Shown piece by piece: positions 1 through 8,699 of a stretch of DNA of 17,733 nucleotides. Origin of the DNA: Clostridia bacterium. Lineage in GTDB: Bacteria > Bacillota > Clostridia > TANB77 > CAG-508. The notes beneath the pieces were generated by a model. That model did not search any database, was not told the DNA's origin, and worked only from the letters and a program-made list of their open reading frames with translations. How positions within the stretch are numbered: the first letter of the stretch is position 1; each line of letters opens with the position of its first letter. Location of the stretch: positions 1-17,733 of the forward strand of contig CAADUD010000085.1 in the NCBI GenBank assembly GCA_900752095.1, given 5' to 3'. Both the position numbers and the translations under genes were made by a program.

Positions 1-77
1 ATAAGAGAAAATGAGAGGAAATGAAAGATTTACTTACGGAAATAAGAAAAAACGAAAAAAATAAATTCAAAAATCTC

Positions 78-106
78 TTGTAAAAAAAATAAATTTAAGA
101 TACAAT
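78..106 (+). promoter_or_regulatory. Sigma-A-type promoter of the M23 peptidase gene
   Basis: A -35 element TTGTAA (78-83) and a -10 element TACAAT (101-106) are separated by exactly 17 bases, about 20 bases before the peptidase start codon. Both hexamers are close to the vegetative consensus. The implied 5' leader is very short (about 15 nt). Positions 1-77 contain only ORFs of about 20 codons or less and no recognisable gene end. Confidence 0.7.
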
Positions 107-126
107 AGTTAAGAAACAAAAAAGAG

Positions 127-1128
127 ATGGGAGTGTTTAACATTAGTAGTTTAAAAAAATTTGCCATGTTCTTTCGAACATCTATTAAAATAATCGTACT
201 AACAATCATATCTATATTTCTTATTATAGGAGCAATTGCATTTTTTTATAAACCAACATATGCAGTATCTTTAAATGGTGAATTGATAGGGTATACGGAA
301 AACAAAAGTGATTTACAAAATAAAATAAATCAATATATGGAAGGAAACAAAGAAGAAGGTGTTGCATTTAGACAAATTGACTCTGTACCGGAATATACTT
401 TATGCTTACTAAAAAAAGATATTACACCAAATGATGAACAAATCTATAAAAAGGTAACAGAAAATGGAACACAATATTATAAATATTATGCTATTACCGA
501 TGATAAAAAAGAAAAAGCATATGTAGCTACTTTTGAAGAGGCTGAAGAAGTAATAGAAAAACTAAAAGATAAAAATAGCCAAAATGAAGATGATATTGGA
601 ATTGTAGAAAAATATGATACATCTACTAAAAAATTCACATCTGTAGAAAAATGTGTTTCTAAATTATACGAAGCACCAAAACCAAAAGTTACTTATACTT
701 ATGCATCTTCCGGAGCTGTATCTGGCGTTTCTAGTGCAAAAGTAGATATTGGAATTAATTTAATAAGACCAATTTCAGGAATTATTATGTCTAGATTTGG
801 AAGTAGAGAAAGTATTCGTAGTTATGCACATAGAGGTTTAGATATAGCAGCCTCAACAGGTACACCCATTAAAGCAGCAGCAGCGGGAACTGTAACTGTT
901 GCGGGATATAATAGTTCTTATGGATATATGATAAAAATATCTCATGGAAATGGCGTAGAAACAGTGTATGCACATTGTAGTCAACTTATTGCAACAAAAG
1001 GTCAAAAAGTATCACAAGGACAAGTAATAGCAAAAGTAGGTTCTACAGGAAATTCAACAGGACCACATTTGCACTTAGAGGTAAGAAAAAATGGAACGAT
1101 TTTAAATCCACAAAATTATGTATATTAA
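127..1128 (+). CDS. Membrane-anchored M23 (LytM-type) peptidoglycan endopeptidase
   Basis: This is a zinc metallopeptidase expected to cut peptide cross-bridges of peptidoglycan outside the membrane. A basic N-terminus is followed by one membrane segment (about residues 20-41), with no clear cleavage site, so it is probably a type II anchored protein. A middle region (about 42-185) starts with an NGE-x-IGY segment like the extracellular N-terminal modules of clostridial M23 proteins. The C-terminal LytM domain (about 212-333) keeps all expected residues: HRGLD (zinc ligands H235, D239), H283 in YAHC, and HLH (H314, H316). It therefore looks catalytically intact, unlike degenerate EnvC- or SpoIIQ-type domains. 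ATG 127 is supported by the promoter position, but its ribosome site is weak; ATG at codon 14 is an alternative that would trim the basic leader. A SpoIIQ-like sporulation role is possible but not shown. The gene is monocistronic and convergent with mecA. Confidence 0.88.
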   Translation: MGVFNISSLKKFAMFFRTSIKIIVLTIISIFLIIGAIAFFYKPTYAVSLNGELIGYTENKSDLQNKINQYMEGNKEEGVAFRQIDSVPEYTLCLLKKDITPNDEQIYKKVTENGTQYYKYYAITDDKKEKAYVATFEEAEEVIEKLKDKNSQNEDDIGIVEKYDTSTKKFTSVEKCVSKLYEAPKPKVTYTYASSGAVSGVSSAKVDIGINLIRPISGIIMSRFGSRESIRSYAHRGLDIAASTGTPIKAAAAGTVTVAGYNSSYGYMIKISHGNGVETVYAHCSQLIATKGQKVSQGQVIAKVGSTGNSTGPHLHLEVRKNGTILNPQNYVY

Positions 1129-1133
1129 AAAAT

Positions 1134-1158
1134 AAAAAAGTGGCAAAGCCACTTTTTT
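1134..1158. terminator. Bidirectional intrinsic terminator between the M23 gene and mecA
   Basis: An 11-bp perfect inverted repeat has a GTGGC/GCCAC core flanked by six A and six T, around an AAA loop (1145-1147). It gives a GC-rich hairpin followed by a T-run on both strands. Its last two bases fall within the mecA stop codon (1157-1159), so the minus-strand hairpin forms directly at the mecA stop. Confidence 0.85.
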
Positions 1159-1816
1159 ATTTTACAAAATGTTCAAAACCAATTTCTAAAGCATTGTCCT
1201 TCATAATTAAATTCCCACATTCTGCTAATTTACTAGCAAAAACTTTAGAATTTGTCACATATTTTGCAAATTCTGTAATATTAGTATAAAATTGGATTTT
1301 TTTAGCCATTTCAGGATTTACTTCATTCATTAATAAGTAATATTTTTCTCTATAACAATAAAGAGAAACAGACTTTGCAATATTTTTAGTACAAGAAAAT
1401 AGATAGCTCTCTCCTAAAAACTCTAGAAGATGACAAAAATCTTCAAAACAAGAAAAAGAATAAACTATTTTAGTATTCGCTGTACTAGTAGGATTGAAAC
1501 TCTTTCTTTTTATAGTAAATTTTCTCTTAGGAGTCTTTATTTTTTCTATATTTTTTCCCTGTTCCAATTCTGGTACCATTTTTGTAATAGTAAAAATAAA
1601 ATTAGTATCTGCCAACGCTAAAGCTTCTACCTTTAAATTGTAGTCTTCCGGATCAAATCCAATTTCCTTTTTTGCTTCTTCTAACATGGAAAGTAAAATA
1701 TCTTGAGATTCAATAGAATTAGACATAAATACATGAAAATCTATTTCTTTTTCTGCTAAATCTTGAATCGTTAAGGTAATTCTAATTTTATTCTCACTAA
1801 TTTTTTCAAATTTCAT
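1157..1816 (-). CDS. mecA: MecA-family adaptor protein for ClpC-dependent proteolysis
   Basis: MecA proteins bind substrates with the N-terminal domain and deliver them to the ClpC/ClpP protease with the C-terminal domain. In Bacillus subtilis the best-known substrate is the competence regulator ComK. The first 60 residues match the family pattern: MKFEKISENKI, then a DL-x-EKEIDF stretch, then the LEEAKKEIGF helix. A variable charged linker (about 85-112) leads to a C-terminal domain (about 115-219). Length (219 residues) is almost the same as B. subtilis MecA. The start is fixed by a GGAGG ribosome site about 8 bases upstream. It is single-gene and convergent with the M23 peptidase. Competence regulation should not be assumed in a Clostridium; other ClpC substrates are as likely. 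Confidence 0.85.
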   Translation of the reverse strand: MKFEKISENKIRITLTIQDLAEKEIDFHVFMSNSIESQDILLSMLEEAKKEIGFDPEDYNLKVEALALADTNFIFTITKMVPELEQGKNIEKIKTPKRKFTIKRKSFNPTSTANTKIVYSFSCFEDFCHLLEFLGESYLFSCTKNIAKSVSLYCYREKYYLLMNEVNPEMAKKIQFYTNITEFAKYVTNSKVFASKLAECGNLIMKDNALEIGFEHFVK

Positions 1817-1850
1817 TTATAAGCCTCCAAATACACTTCAATTTATTATT

Positions 1851-1856
1851 ATTATA
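1851..1856 (-). promoter_or_regulatory. Candidate -10 element for mecA
   Basis: On the minus strand a perfect TATAAT reads from 1856 to 1851, about 35 bases before the mecA start codon. The hexamer 17 bases further upstream (TTCCAT, 1879-1874) is a poor -35, so the call rests on the -10 element and its position. Confidence 0.4.
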
Positions 1857-1971
1857 CTACTAATGTCTCATAAATGGAACCAACAATTTATGGAAAATTT
1901 TTTAGTATCCATTACTATAACATAAAAAAATAGAAAAGGGAATATATTTTATGAAAAATGTAACCTTCATC

Positions 1972-2000
1972 TTGAAAAAAATGTCATTTGCATATATAAT
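1972..2000 (+). promoter_or_regulatory. Sigma-A-type promoter of the DUF4321-radC-mre cluster
   Basis: TTGAAA (1972-1977) and a perfect TATAAT (1995-2000) are separated by 17 bases. Transcription would begin near 2007, leaving a leader of about 37 nt with an AAGGAGG ribosome site (2032-2038) before ATG 2044. This is the best promoter upstream of the cell-shape genes and may drive the whole cluster to minC. Confidence 0.75.
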
Positions 2001-2043
2001 ACTATCATGTAAAAAATAAACAATAACTACCAAGGAGGAAAAC

Positions 2044-2301
2044 ATGGCTACTAGAGAAAAAAATATATGGATTTTAATTTTATTTATCTTATGTGGAATT
2101 GTAGTTGGGGGATTATTAGGAGAACTTGCTTCTAATGTTAGCTTTTTATCATGGTTATCCTATGAAGAAGAATTTGGATTATCTACACCAATTCAACTAG
2201 ATTTAAATGTAATTACACTAACATTTGGACTTATGTTTAAAATTAATATAGCAAGTATTATTGGTATTGCATTGGCCATTTTTATTTATAAAAAAATATA
2301 A
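2044..2301 (+). CDS. DUF4321-type small membrane protein
   Basis: This 85-residue protein has two hydrophobic segments (about 8-28 and 59-83), the first glycine-rich (GIVVGGLLGEL), separated by a short region with the LDLNVITLTFG stretch typical of DUF4321. Such proteins are found just upstream of radC/maf and mreB in many Clostridia, which supports the assignment and suggests a link to envelope or shape functions; the molecular role is unknown. The start has an excellent AAGGAGG ribosome site. The 160 bases to radC hold no clear terminator, so it may be the first gene of the shape operon. A TATAAT at 2340-2345 could give internal initiation but lacks a good -35. Confidence 0.75.
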   Translation: MATREKNIWILILFILCGIVVGGLLGELASNVSFLSWLSYEEEFGLSTPIQLDLNVITLTFGLMFKINIASIIGIALAIFIYKKI

Positions 2302-2461
2302 ATAGTGAATAAAAAGAAAAAAGGGGAAAATACTTTATTTATAATCCATTTTTATGAGTCGTAAGAATTAAAATTTTTGCTATCTCATAAAGTTAAATTT
2401 ATTTATTTAATTCAAAAAATATTTAGAGGGAGCACTACCAAAAAGGAAAGGGTGTTATACT

Positions 2462-3178
2462 ATGGCAATAAAAATGAAAGAGCTCCCAATTTCAGAAAGA
2501 CCTTACGAAAAACTAGAAATGTATGGAGAAAGTACATTATCTAATGCAGAATTACTAGCGATAATTATTAAAAGTGGAACAAAGGAAGAAAGTTCAGTAA
2601 CGCTAGCACAAAAAATACTTTCACTAGGAAAACAAAAAAATTGTAAACAAGATAATTTAAATTTTTTACAAGAATTATCTATACAAGAATTAATGCAAAT
2701 TCATGGTATAGGTAAAGTAAAGGCAATTCAATTAAAAGCCGTTTGTGAACTTACCAAACGAATGGCAAGACCCATTGAAACATTAAAAATAAAGGTAAAA
2801 TGTCCCCAAGATGTTGCAAAGATAGTAATGTCTGAATTAGAAATAGAAAAAAGAGAAATAGTGAAAGTAGTAATATTAAATTCCCAAAATGTAGTAATAA
2901 AAATACAAGATATCGCATTTGGCTCTACAAATTCTGCACATGTAGATCCAAAAGATATTTTTATAGAAGCAATAAAAAGAGGAGCACCTAAAATTATTTT
3001 AGTACATAATCATCCAAGTGGTGATTCTACTCCAAGTATAAAAGATTGTGAATTTACAAAAAAAATGGAAGAAGCTTCACAATTATTAGGTATTCAAATA
3101 TTAGATCATATTATAATTGGAGACCATGAATATACAAGTATTAAAGCTTATTTAGTAGGGAAAGGAAGGAAAGAATAA
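2462..3178 (+). CDS. radC: RadC-family JAB-domain protein
   Basis: RadC proteins (COG2003) carry a JAB/MPN metal-binding domain of uncertain cellular role; the historic DNA-repair assignment is not well supported. The N-terminal part (1-105) has the typical opening ELP-x-x-ERPYEKL and a helix-hairpin-helix stretch [12 protein letters not shown] (about 80-91). The C-terminal JAB domain (about 112-233) has the intact JAMM signature: H182-x-H184, then S192 and D195 in [14 protein letters not shown], consistent with zinc binding. Length (238) is normal for the family. The ATG follows an AAGGAAAGGGTG ribosome site. Its stop codon is separated from mreB by one base, so the two are almost certainly co-translated. 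The radC-mreB pairing is common in Firmicutes. Confidence 0.93.
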   Translation: MAIKMKELPISERPYEKLEMYGESTLSNAELLAIIIKSGTKEESSVTLAQKILSLGKQKNCKQDNLNFLQELSIQELMQIHGIGKVKAIQLKAVCELTKRMARPIETLKIKVKCPQDVAKIVMSELEIEKREIVKVVILNSQNVVIKIQDIAFGSTNSAHVDPKDIFIEAIKRGAPKIILVHNHPSGDSTPSIKDCEFTKKMEEASQLLGIQILDHIIIGDHEYTSIKAYLVGKGRKE

Positions 3179-3179
3179 T

Positions 3180-4211
3180 ATGAAATTAACAGGATGGACC
3201 ACAAAAGATATTGGGATAGATTTAGGAACGGCAAATATTATTATTACATTAAAAGGAAAAGGAATTGTATTAAATGAGCCATCAGTAGTGGCAATAGAGA
3301 AGAAAACAGGAATTATTTTAGCTACTGGTAATGAAGCAAAAGAAATGTTGGGAAGAACGCCAGGAGATATTGTAGCAATTAGGCCAATGCAGGACGGTGT
3401 TATTGCAGATTTTTCTGCTACAGAATTAATGCTAAAAAATATGCTTCAAAAAGTGTGCCAAAGATATAATGTAGGAAAGCCAAGAGTAGTAGTAGGGGTA
3501 CCTTCTGGCATTACAGAAGTAGAAGAAAGAGCAGTAGAAGAATCTATATTACAAGCAGGTGCCAAAGAAGTTTATTTAATAGAAGAACCAATGGCTGCTG
3601 CCATTGGTGCAAATCTAGAAGTATCTGAACCCACAGGAAATATTATTGTAGATATTGGAGGAGGAACTACAGAAGTAGCAGTTATTTCTTTAGGCGGCAT
3701 TGTAATTAGTAATTCCTTAAGGATTGCAGGAGATGAATTAGACCAAGATATTATTAATTATGTAAAAAAAGAAATGAATTTAGCGATAGGAGAAACAACA
3801 GCGGAACATATTAAAATAGCAATTGGTTGTGCACAGCCATTAATGACAGAAAATATTATGGAAATTAGAGGTAGAGACTTAGTTACAGGTTTACCACAAA
3901 CATTAAAAATTTCTTCTGTACAAGTACAAGAAGCAATGCAAGATTCCATTGATAAAATTGTAGACGTTGTAAAACAAACTTTAGAAAAAACGCCACCAGA
4001 ACTTGCTTCTGACATTATGGAGAGAGGTATTGTACTAGCAGGGGGAGGAGCATTAATACAAAACTTAGACAAGTTATTATCAGAAAGAACCGAGATGCCT
4101 GTATATATTGCAGAAAATCCTCTAGAATGTGTAGCAAGAGGAGCAGAAAAAACATTAGAAGACTTAGAAAAACTAAGAACTGTATTAATGAATTCAAGAA
4201 GAAGAAGATAG
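3180..4211 (+). CDS. mreB: Rod-shape-determining actin homologue MreB
   Basis: MreB forms membrane-bound filaments that guide the elongation machinery along the lateral wall. All actin-fold nucleotide motifs are visible: phosphate loop 1 DLGTAN (14-19), the EEPMAAAIG segment with the catalytic-type Glu (E136), phosphate loop 2 VDIGGGTTE (157-165) and the adenosine motif LAGGGALI (286-293). Length (343) fits the family (about 335-345). The protein ends in a run of basic residues (SRRRR), which could aid membrane contact; this is inference. The ribosome site AAGGAAGG lies within the end of radC and the start follows the radC stop by one base. mreC follows after 12 bases, so radC-mreB-mreC form one transcript. 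Confidence 0.97.
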   Translation: MKLTGWTTKDIGIDLGTANIIITLKGKGIVLNEPSVVAIEKKTGIILATGNEAKEMLGRTPGDIVAIRPMQDGVIADFSATELMLKNMLQKVCQRYNVGKPRVVVGVPSGITEVEERAVEESILQAGAKEVYLIEEPMAAAIGANLEVSEPTGNIIVDIGGGTTEVAVISLGGIVISNSLRIAGDELDQDIINYVKKEMNLAIGETTAEHIKIAIGCAQPLMTENIMEIRGRDLVTGLPQTLKISSVQVQEAMQDSIDKIVDVVKQTLEKTPPELASDIMERGIVLAGGGALIQNLDKLLSERTEMPVYIAENPLECVARGAEKTLEDLEKLRTVLMNSRRRR

Positions 4212-4223
4212 GAGATAGAATCT

Positions 4224-5042
4224 ATGTATAAAAATAAGAAAACAGGAATAATTGGTATTATTATTACCATAATTATTTTAGTTTTAGTGGTTATTTTATC
4301 TAATACCGATATTCAAAAAATTTCTTATTTAGAAAATATATTTAATAGTATTGTAATGCCAATTCAGAGTGGACTTACTTATTTGAAAAATAAAATTGCA
4401 GGAAATGAAAGTTTTTTTACAGACATGGAGACTTTAAAAGCAGAAAATGAAACTTTAAAACAAAAAAATAGTGAATTAGAACAATCTTTAAGAGAGCTAG
4501 AAATTATTCAATCAGAAAATGAAACTCTAAAAGAATATGTGAATTTAAAAGATAAATATCCAGAATATGAAACGATACCAGCTTATATTATTAATAAAGA
4601 TATTAATAATTATACTAAAACTATTGTAATTAATGTAGGAGAAGAAGATGGAGTTAAACCTAATATGACAGTTATTGCAGATAAAGGACTAGTAGGATAT
4701 GTACTTTCTACTACTCAAAATACTGCTAAAGTACAAACTATTATAGATACTTCTACTTCAGTAAGTAGCACAATTAGTACTTCTAGAGATACTATTATTG
4801 TAAATGGTACTTTAGAAAATAACAATACCTTAAAAGCTACTTATATACCAACAGATGCTACTCTATTAGAGAACGATAATGTAGAAACTTCTGGTATAGG
4901 AGGAATTTATCCAAAAGGAATTCATATAGGAACCATTAAACAAATTGTAAATACCAAAAATGTAATAGATCGTTATGCTTATATAGAAACAGCAGTAGAT
5001 TTTGAAAAGTTAGAAACCGTATTAGTAATAACGAATAACTAA
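4224..5042 (+). CDS. mreC: Rod-shape-determining protein MreC
   Basis: MreC is an extracytoplasmic scaffold that contacts MreB through the membrane, MreD, and PBP2, which it activates. The sequence shows a short basic cytoplasmic tail, one membrane helix (about 7-25), a coiled coil with LKAEN/LKQKN/LEQSL heptads (about 66-105), and a double beta-barrel region (about 113-270) with the family motifs VGEEDGVKPNM and DKGLVGYV. The late GIGGIYPKGIHIGTI segment is also typical. Length (272) is normal. The start follows a GGAGAT ribosome site in the short gap after mreB. About 100 AT-rich bases without a promoter or hairpin separate it from mreD. Confidence 0.95.
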   Translation: MYKNKKTGIIGIIITIIILVLVVILSNTDIQKISYLENIFNSIVMPIQSGLTYLKNKIAGNESFFTDMETLKAENETLKQKNSELEQSLRELEIIQSENETLKEYVNLKDKYPEYETIPAYIINKDINNYTKTIVINVGEEDGVKPNMTVIADKGLVGYVLSTTQNTAKVQTIIDTSTSVSSTISTSRDTIIVNGTLENNNTLKATYIPTDATLLENDNVETSGIGGIYPKGIHIGTIKQIVNTKNVIDRYAYIETAVDFEKLETVLVITNN

Positions 5043-5146
5043 AACAATGAAAAATAGCAAGAAATATAGAACACAAATATAAAGAAAATGCAAATACAAA
5101 AAATTTTATATAAAGCATGTTTTCAAAAAAGAAAGTAGGTGAACTA

Positions 5147-5680
5147 GTGAAAAAGTTTTTAGTCATATTAGGTATTTTTTTTACATTTTTTATTCTCTAT
5201 TTTTTACAAGCTAATTTTTTCACTTGGTTTACGATTGGTGGGGTAATGCCAAACCTATTTGTTATTTTTATTTTATTTATAGGACTATTTATAGGAAAAA
5301 AATTGGGACTCGTCTTTGGTATTCTTTTTGGTATTTATTTAGACTTTTTAGTAGGAAAATCGATTGGAATATCAGGAGTTATGCTAGGAATCATTGGTTT
5401 TTTAGCAGAATATGTAGATAAAAATTTTTCAAAAGATAGTCGTATTACTATGATGTTAATCGTAATAGTAAGTACCTTATTTTATGAAACAGGATATTAT
5501 ATTTTCCAAATAATAAGATGGTCAATACCAATTGAAATATTGCCATTTATAAAAATTTTGGCAATAGAGACACTATTTAATGTTATATTAGTTATTATCT
5601 TATATCCACTTTTACAAAAAGTAGGATATTGGGTAGAAGGAATTTTTAAAAATCAAAATGTACTTACAAGATATTTTTAA
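5147..5680 (+). CDS. mreD: Rod-shape-determining membrane protein MreD
   Basis: MreD is the integral membrane component of the elongasome and works with MreC and PBP2. The 177-residue product is almost wholly hydrophobic, with about five or six membrane segments; the GLVFGILFGIYLDFLVGKSIGISG stretch of the family is present in shortened form around residues 55-80. I place the start at GTG 5147, not at the in-frame ATG 5117. The GTG has an AGGTGA site just upstream (5137-5142) and gives the usual short basic start (MKKF) before the first helix. The upstream ATG has no ribosome site and would add ten charged residues. Position between mreC and mrdA confirms identity. Confidence 0.9.
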   Translation: MKKFLVILGIFFTFFILYFLQANFFTWFTIGGVMPNLFVIFILFIGLFIGKKLGLVFGILFGIYLDFLVGKSIGISGVMLGIIGFLAEYVDKNFSKDSRITMMLIVIVSTLFYETGYYIFQIIRWSIPIEILPFIKILAIETLFNVILVIILYPLLQKVGYWVEGIFKNQNVLTRYF

Positions 5681-5747
5681 TAAAAAATTAAAAAGTAAAG
5701 AATTCAATATGAAAAGCAAAAGTAAATTATAAAAAGAAGGTGAAAAG

Positions 5748-7847
5748 TTGCAAGATAAAAATACCAGAAGTGAAAAATTACGATATAATATTATTACCAT
5801 CATCATATATGTGGTTGGAGTTATTTTGTTAATTCAACTTTTCAATCTACAAATAGTTCATGGAGAAGAATATAGAGAAACTTCTAATACAAGATTATCT
5901 AGAGAATCTACTTTAAAAGCAGCAAGAGGAGATATTACAGATGCTTTAGGAAATAAACTAGTAACAACTAAAACAGGATTTAGTTTAGAATTATATAAAA
6001 CCAAAATCGATAATCAAACTTTTAATACTGCAATATTAGATTTAATAGAATTGTTAGAAGAAAATAAAGACAGTTACATAGATAATTTACCAATTACAGT
6101 AGAACCATATGGTTTTACCATTAAAGATGAAAAAATGCAAAAACAATGGAAAAAAGAAAACGAAATAGATGAAAATGCAAGTGCAGAAGAGACTTTTCAA
6201 AAACTCAAAATAAAATATGAAATACAAGAAAAAGATCCAAAAAGAGCTAGAAAAATTATGGTAGTGCGTTATGAAATTAGCAAAAACGGATTTAGTAATA
6301 TTAAACCTGTTACAATAGCAAAAGACATTAGTAGTACTAGTGTAAGTCAAATAAAGGAACAAAGTAATCGTTTCCCGGGGACAGCTGTTATTACAGAACC
6401 AATTGTAACTTATCCATATGGAAGCCTTGCTTCTCATATTTTAGGATACGTAAGTTCTATTTCAGCAGAAGAATATGAGGCTCAAAAAGATATTTATAAT
6501 ATGAACGATATGATAGGAAAAACAGGAATTCAATATTCTTTAGAAAGTTATCTTAAAGGGCAAGATGGTACTAGACAAATAGATATGTCTGTAGATGGAA
6601 CTATTACAGGAGAATACATTACAAAAGAAGCGGTTGCCGGTAATAATGTTACGTTAACCATAGATGCTAATTTACAAAAGGCTACAGAGGATATCTTAAA
6701 AGACAATATTCAAAAGTTAGCCAATGGAGAATATGGAGAAAAGTATGATGCTAATGCAGGAGCAGCAATTGTTATGAATGTAAAAACAGGAGAGATTTTA
6801 GCGTTAGCAAGTTATCCAAATTACGAACCAGAACTATTTATTAATGGCATTAGCGAAAAAAAATTAGAAGAATATAATAAAGGAAAAAATTTTTACAATA
6901 GAGCAATTTCAGGTACCTATGCACCAGGTTCTACTTTTAAAATGGTAGTAGCAACGGCAGCTCTAGAAACAGGGACTATTACCACAAAAACACAAATTAA
7001 TGATACAGGGCTTTATCCAAGGGGATATCATCCAGCATGCTGGTATTATACCCAATATCATTATGGACATGGTTATTTAAATATTACACAAGCAATTCAA
7101 AAATCTTGCAATTACTTTTTCTACGAATTAGGTTACCGTATGGGAATAGATCCTGTTATTGAATATGCTAAAAAATTTGGCTTAGGTAGTAAAACAGGAA
7201 TCGAACTTTCAGGGGAAGAAGAAGGCATTGTAGAATTAAAAGATTATTGTAAAGCAGTTACAGGAGTGGATTGGCAATTTGGAGATACCTTGTCTGCTGT
7301 TATTGGGCAAAGTTATAATTCTTATACTCCAATACAAATGGCAAGATATATTAGCATGATAGCAAATGGAGGAAAAGAAATAGATGTTACCCTTATTAAA
7401 GCCATTACAGATTCAGAAGGAAATCAAATTTCTAAAGAAGAAATTGAACAAGTTGTCAACAACAAATTAGGAATTGATAATAGTACAAAAGTAAAAAGTT
7501 TAGATGTAAAAAAAGAAACTTTAGAAACCATTCGTAAAGGAATGAAAGGTGTTACCAGTGAATATGGAGGAACAGCTTATTATATTTTTTCTGATTTTGG
7601 TATGGATATAGCAGGAAAAACAGGTTCAGCAGAAACAGGAAAAGATAATAAAGTAAATGGATGGTTTACTGGTTTTGCCCCATATGATGATCCAGAAATA
7701 GCAGTAGTAGTGCTAATAGAAAATGCAGGTTCAGGAGGAAATACAGCAACTACTGCAAAAGAAATTATGAAAGCTTATTTTGGCATAGATGCTAAAAAAA
7801 TAACAGAAGATGTAACAGCAATTCCAAGTATACAAACTGTTAGATAA
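5748..7847 (+). CDS. mrdA: Class B penicillin-binding protein 2 (elongation transpeptidase)
   Basis: PBP2 cross-links peptidoglycan during lateral growth, with RodA as the glycosyltransferase partner. The protein has a short cytoplasmic tail, one membrane helix (about 13-35), a dimerisation/pedestal region starting with the conserved ARGDITDALGNKL segment (59-71), and a C-terminal transpeptidase domain (about 330-680). The three catalytic motifs are intact: STFK (S395-K398), SCN (S453-N455) and KTGSAE (K624 onward). Length (699) is typical. The start is TTG 5748, supported by a GAAGGTGA ribosome site (5736-5743) at good distance and by the absence of a nearby alternative before the membrane helix. 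It lies in the mreBCD-mrdA-minC order known from Firmicutes. rodA is not in the window. Confidence 0.95.
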   Translation: MQDKNTRSEKLRYNIITIIIYVVGVILLIQLFNLQIVHGEEYRETSNTRLSRESTLKAARGDITDALGNKLVTTKTGFSLELYKTKIDNQTFNTAILDLIELLEENKDSYIDNLPITVEPYGFTIKDEKMQKQWKKENEIDENASAEETFQKLKIKYEIQEKDPKRARKIMVVRYEISKNGFSNIKPVTIAKDISSTSVSQIKEQSNRFPGTAVITEPIVTYPYGSLASHILGYVSSISAEEYEAQKDIYNMNDMIGKTGIQYSLESYLKGQDGTRQIDMSVDGTITGEYITKEAVAGNNVTLTIDANLQKATEDILKDNIQKLANGEYGEKYDANAGAAIVMNVKTGEILALASYPNYEPELFINGISEKKLEEYNKGKNFYNRAISGTYAPGSTFKMVVATAALETGTITTKTQINDTGLYPRGYHPACWYYTQYHYGHGYLNITQAIQKSCNYFFYELGYRMGIDPVIEYAKKFGLGSKTGIELSGEEEGIVELKDYCKAVTGVDWQFGDTLSAVIGQSYNSYTPIQMARYISMIANGGKEIDVTLIKAITDSEGNQISKEEIEQVVNNKLGIDNSTKVKSLDVKKETLETIRKGMKGVTSEYGGTAYYIFSDFGMDIAGKTGSAETGKDNKVNGWFTGFAPYDDPEIAVVVLIENAGSGGNTATTAKEIMKAYFGIDAKKITEDVTAIPSIQTVR

Positions 7848-7948
7848 AAATGGAATAATAAAATACATAAGAAGGGATTTATTAAATAAAAAGGTTTATA
7901 GGCAAAACCATTAAAAACCTAAATAAAAAAGGCGTTAGGTAATAAAAA

Positions 7949-8563
7949 ATGAAAAATTGTATTAGTATTCAAACAAAGAAAGATAAAGTAGTATTAAAAA
8001 TTGAAGAAGAAGCAGAACAAAAGCAAATTTTAGTAGATTTAAAGAAAAAGTTACCAGAACTTAAAAAACTATATCAAGGAGACACTACTCCCATTTTAGT
8101 AACAGGAAAAATTTTAAAAAACGAAGAAATGAAAGAAATTCAAGAAATCATTAAAAAGGTAATTCCAGTAGCAATAGAATTAGATAGTCCAAAAATATTA
8201 GGATTACACGGAATTAAAAGAACATTTAGTAAAGAAATTGCTACTTCAGAGACTAAATTTCATAGAGGGTCTCTACGTTCAGGTCAAAAAATTGAATTTG
8301 AAGGAAGCTTAGTTATTTTAGGAGATGTTAATGGAGGAGCCGAAGTACTAGCAGGAGAAAATATCGTAGTACTTGGTATTTTAAGAGGAATGGCTCATGC
8401 AGGAGCAAAAGGAAATAAAGAGGCAATTATTGCAGCAGCTTCTATAGAATCTCCACAAGTTCGTATTGCTAACATTGTAAAAGAAATAGAAAAGGAAGAA
8501 TTAGAAGGAAGTTTAAAAACATGGGCTTATGTAAACGAGAAAGATGAGGTGGTTTTAGAATAA
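7949..8563 (+). CDS. minC: Septum site-determining protein MinC
   Basis: MinC inhibits FtsZ polymerisation away from midcell and is normally recruited to the membrane by MinD. The N-terminal FtsZ-inhibiting domain (about 1-78) is poorly conserved, as usual. The C-terminal beta-helix domain (about 103-185) is clear: RSGQ (110-113), the motif used for MinD binding, then GGAEVLAGENIVVLGILRGMAHAG. Length (204) is in the normal range. The ribosome site is a modest AGGTAA. It is the last gene of the shape cluster: the expected minD is absent and the next gene is on the opposite strand. A 101-base gap after mrdA contains possible small alternative hairpins but no good promoter. Confidence 0.92.
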   Translation: MKNCISIQTKKDKVVLKIEEEAEQKQILVDLKKKLPELKKLYQGDTTPILVTGKILKNEEMKEIQEIIKKVIPVAIELDSPKILGLHGIKRTFSKEIATSETKFHRGSLRSGQKIEFEGSLVILGDVNGGAEVLAGENIVVLGILRGMAHAGAKGNKEAIIAAASIESPQVRIANIVKEIEKEELEGSLKTWAYVNEKDEVVLE

Positions 8564-8659
8564 ACTTTTATTTTATCAACGTAAGTAGTACAAAATATAG
8601 TATAGATACGATAATAAAACTTTGAATAGAAGAAAAAATAAATAAATTAAAAATAATTT

Positions 8660-8699
8660 TTAAAATGGTAATATGTGTTAGTATGTATTACCATTTTAA
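8660..8699. terminator. Hairpin terminator between minC and the convergent small operon
   Basis: A 14-bp perfect inverted repeat (8660-8673 with 8686-8699) surrounds a 12-base loop. Only the TGGTA/TACCA core contains GC pairs. The T-rich tail is better on the minus strand, so it may terminate the minus operon most efficiently. The stop codon of the minus gene (8696-8698) lies inside one arm. Confidence 0.6.

Noticed and set aside
1..126. Tiny ORFs at the left edge (about 17 codons from 11, about 20 codons from 21)
   Set aside because: No suitable ribosome site, and the second ends inside the -35 element of the next promoter. They cannot be tied to an upstream gene from this window.
3758..4270. 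170-codon minus-strand frame opposite mreB and the start of mreC
   Set aside because: It lies entirely antisense to mreB, has no ribosome site or known domain, and arises from the codon bias of the real gene.
6087..6437. 116-codon minus-strand frame inside mrdA
   Set aside because: Antisense shadow of the PBP2 gene with Phe/Tyr/Ile-rich low-information translation.
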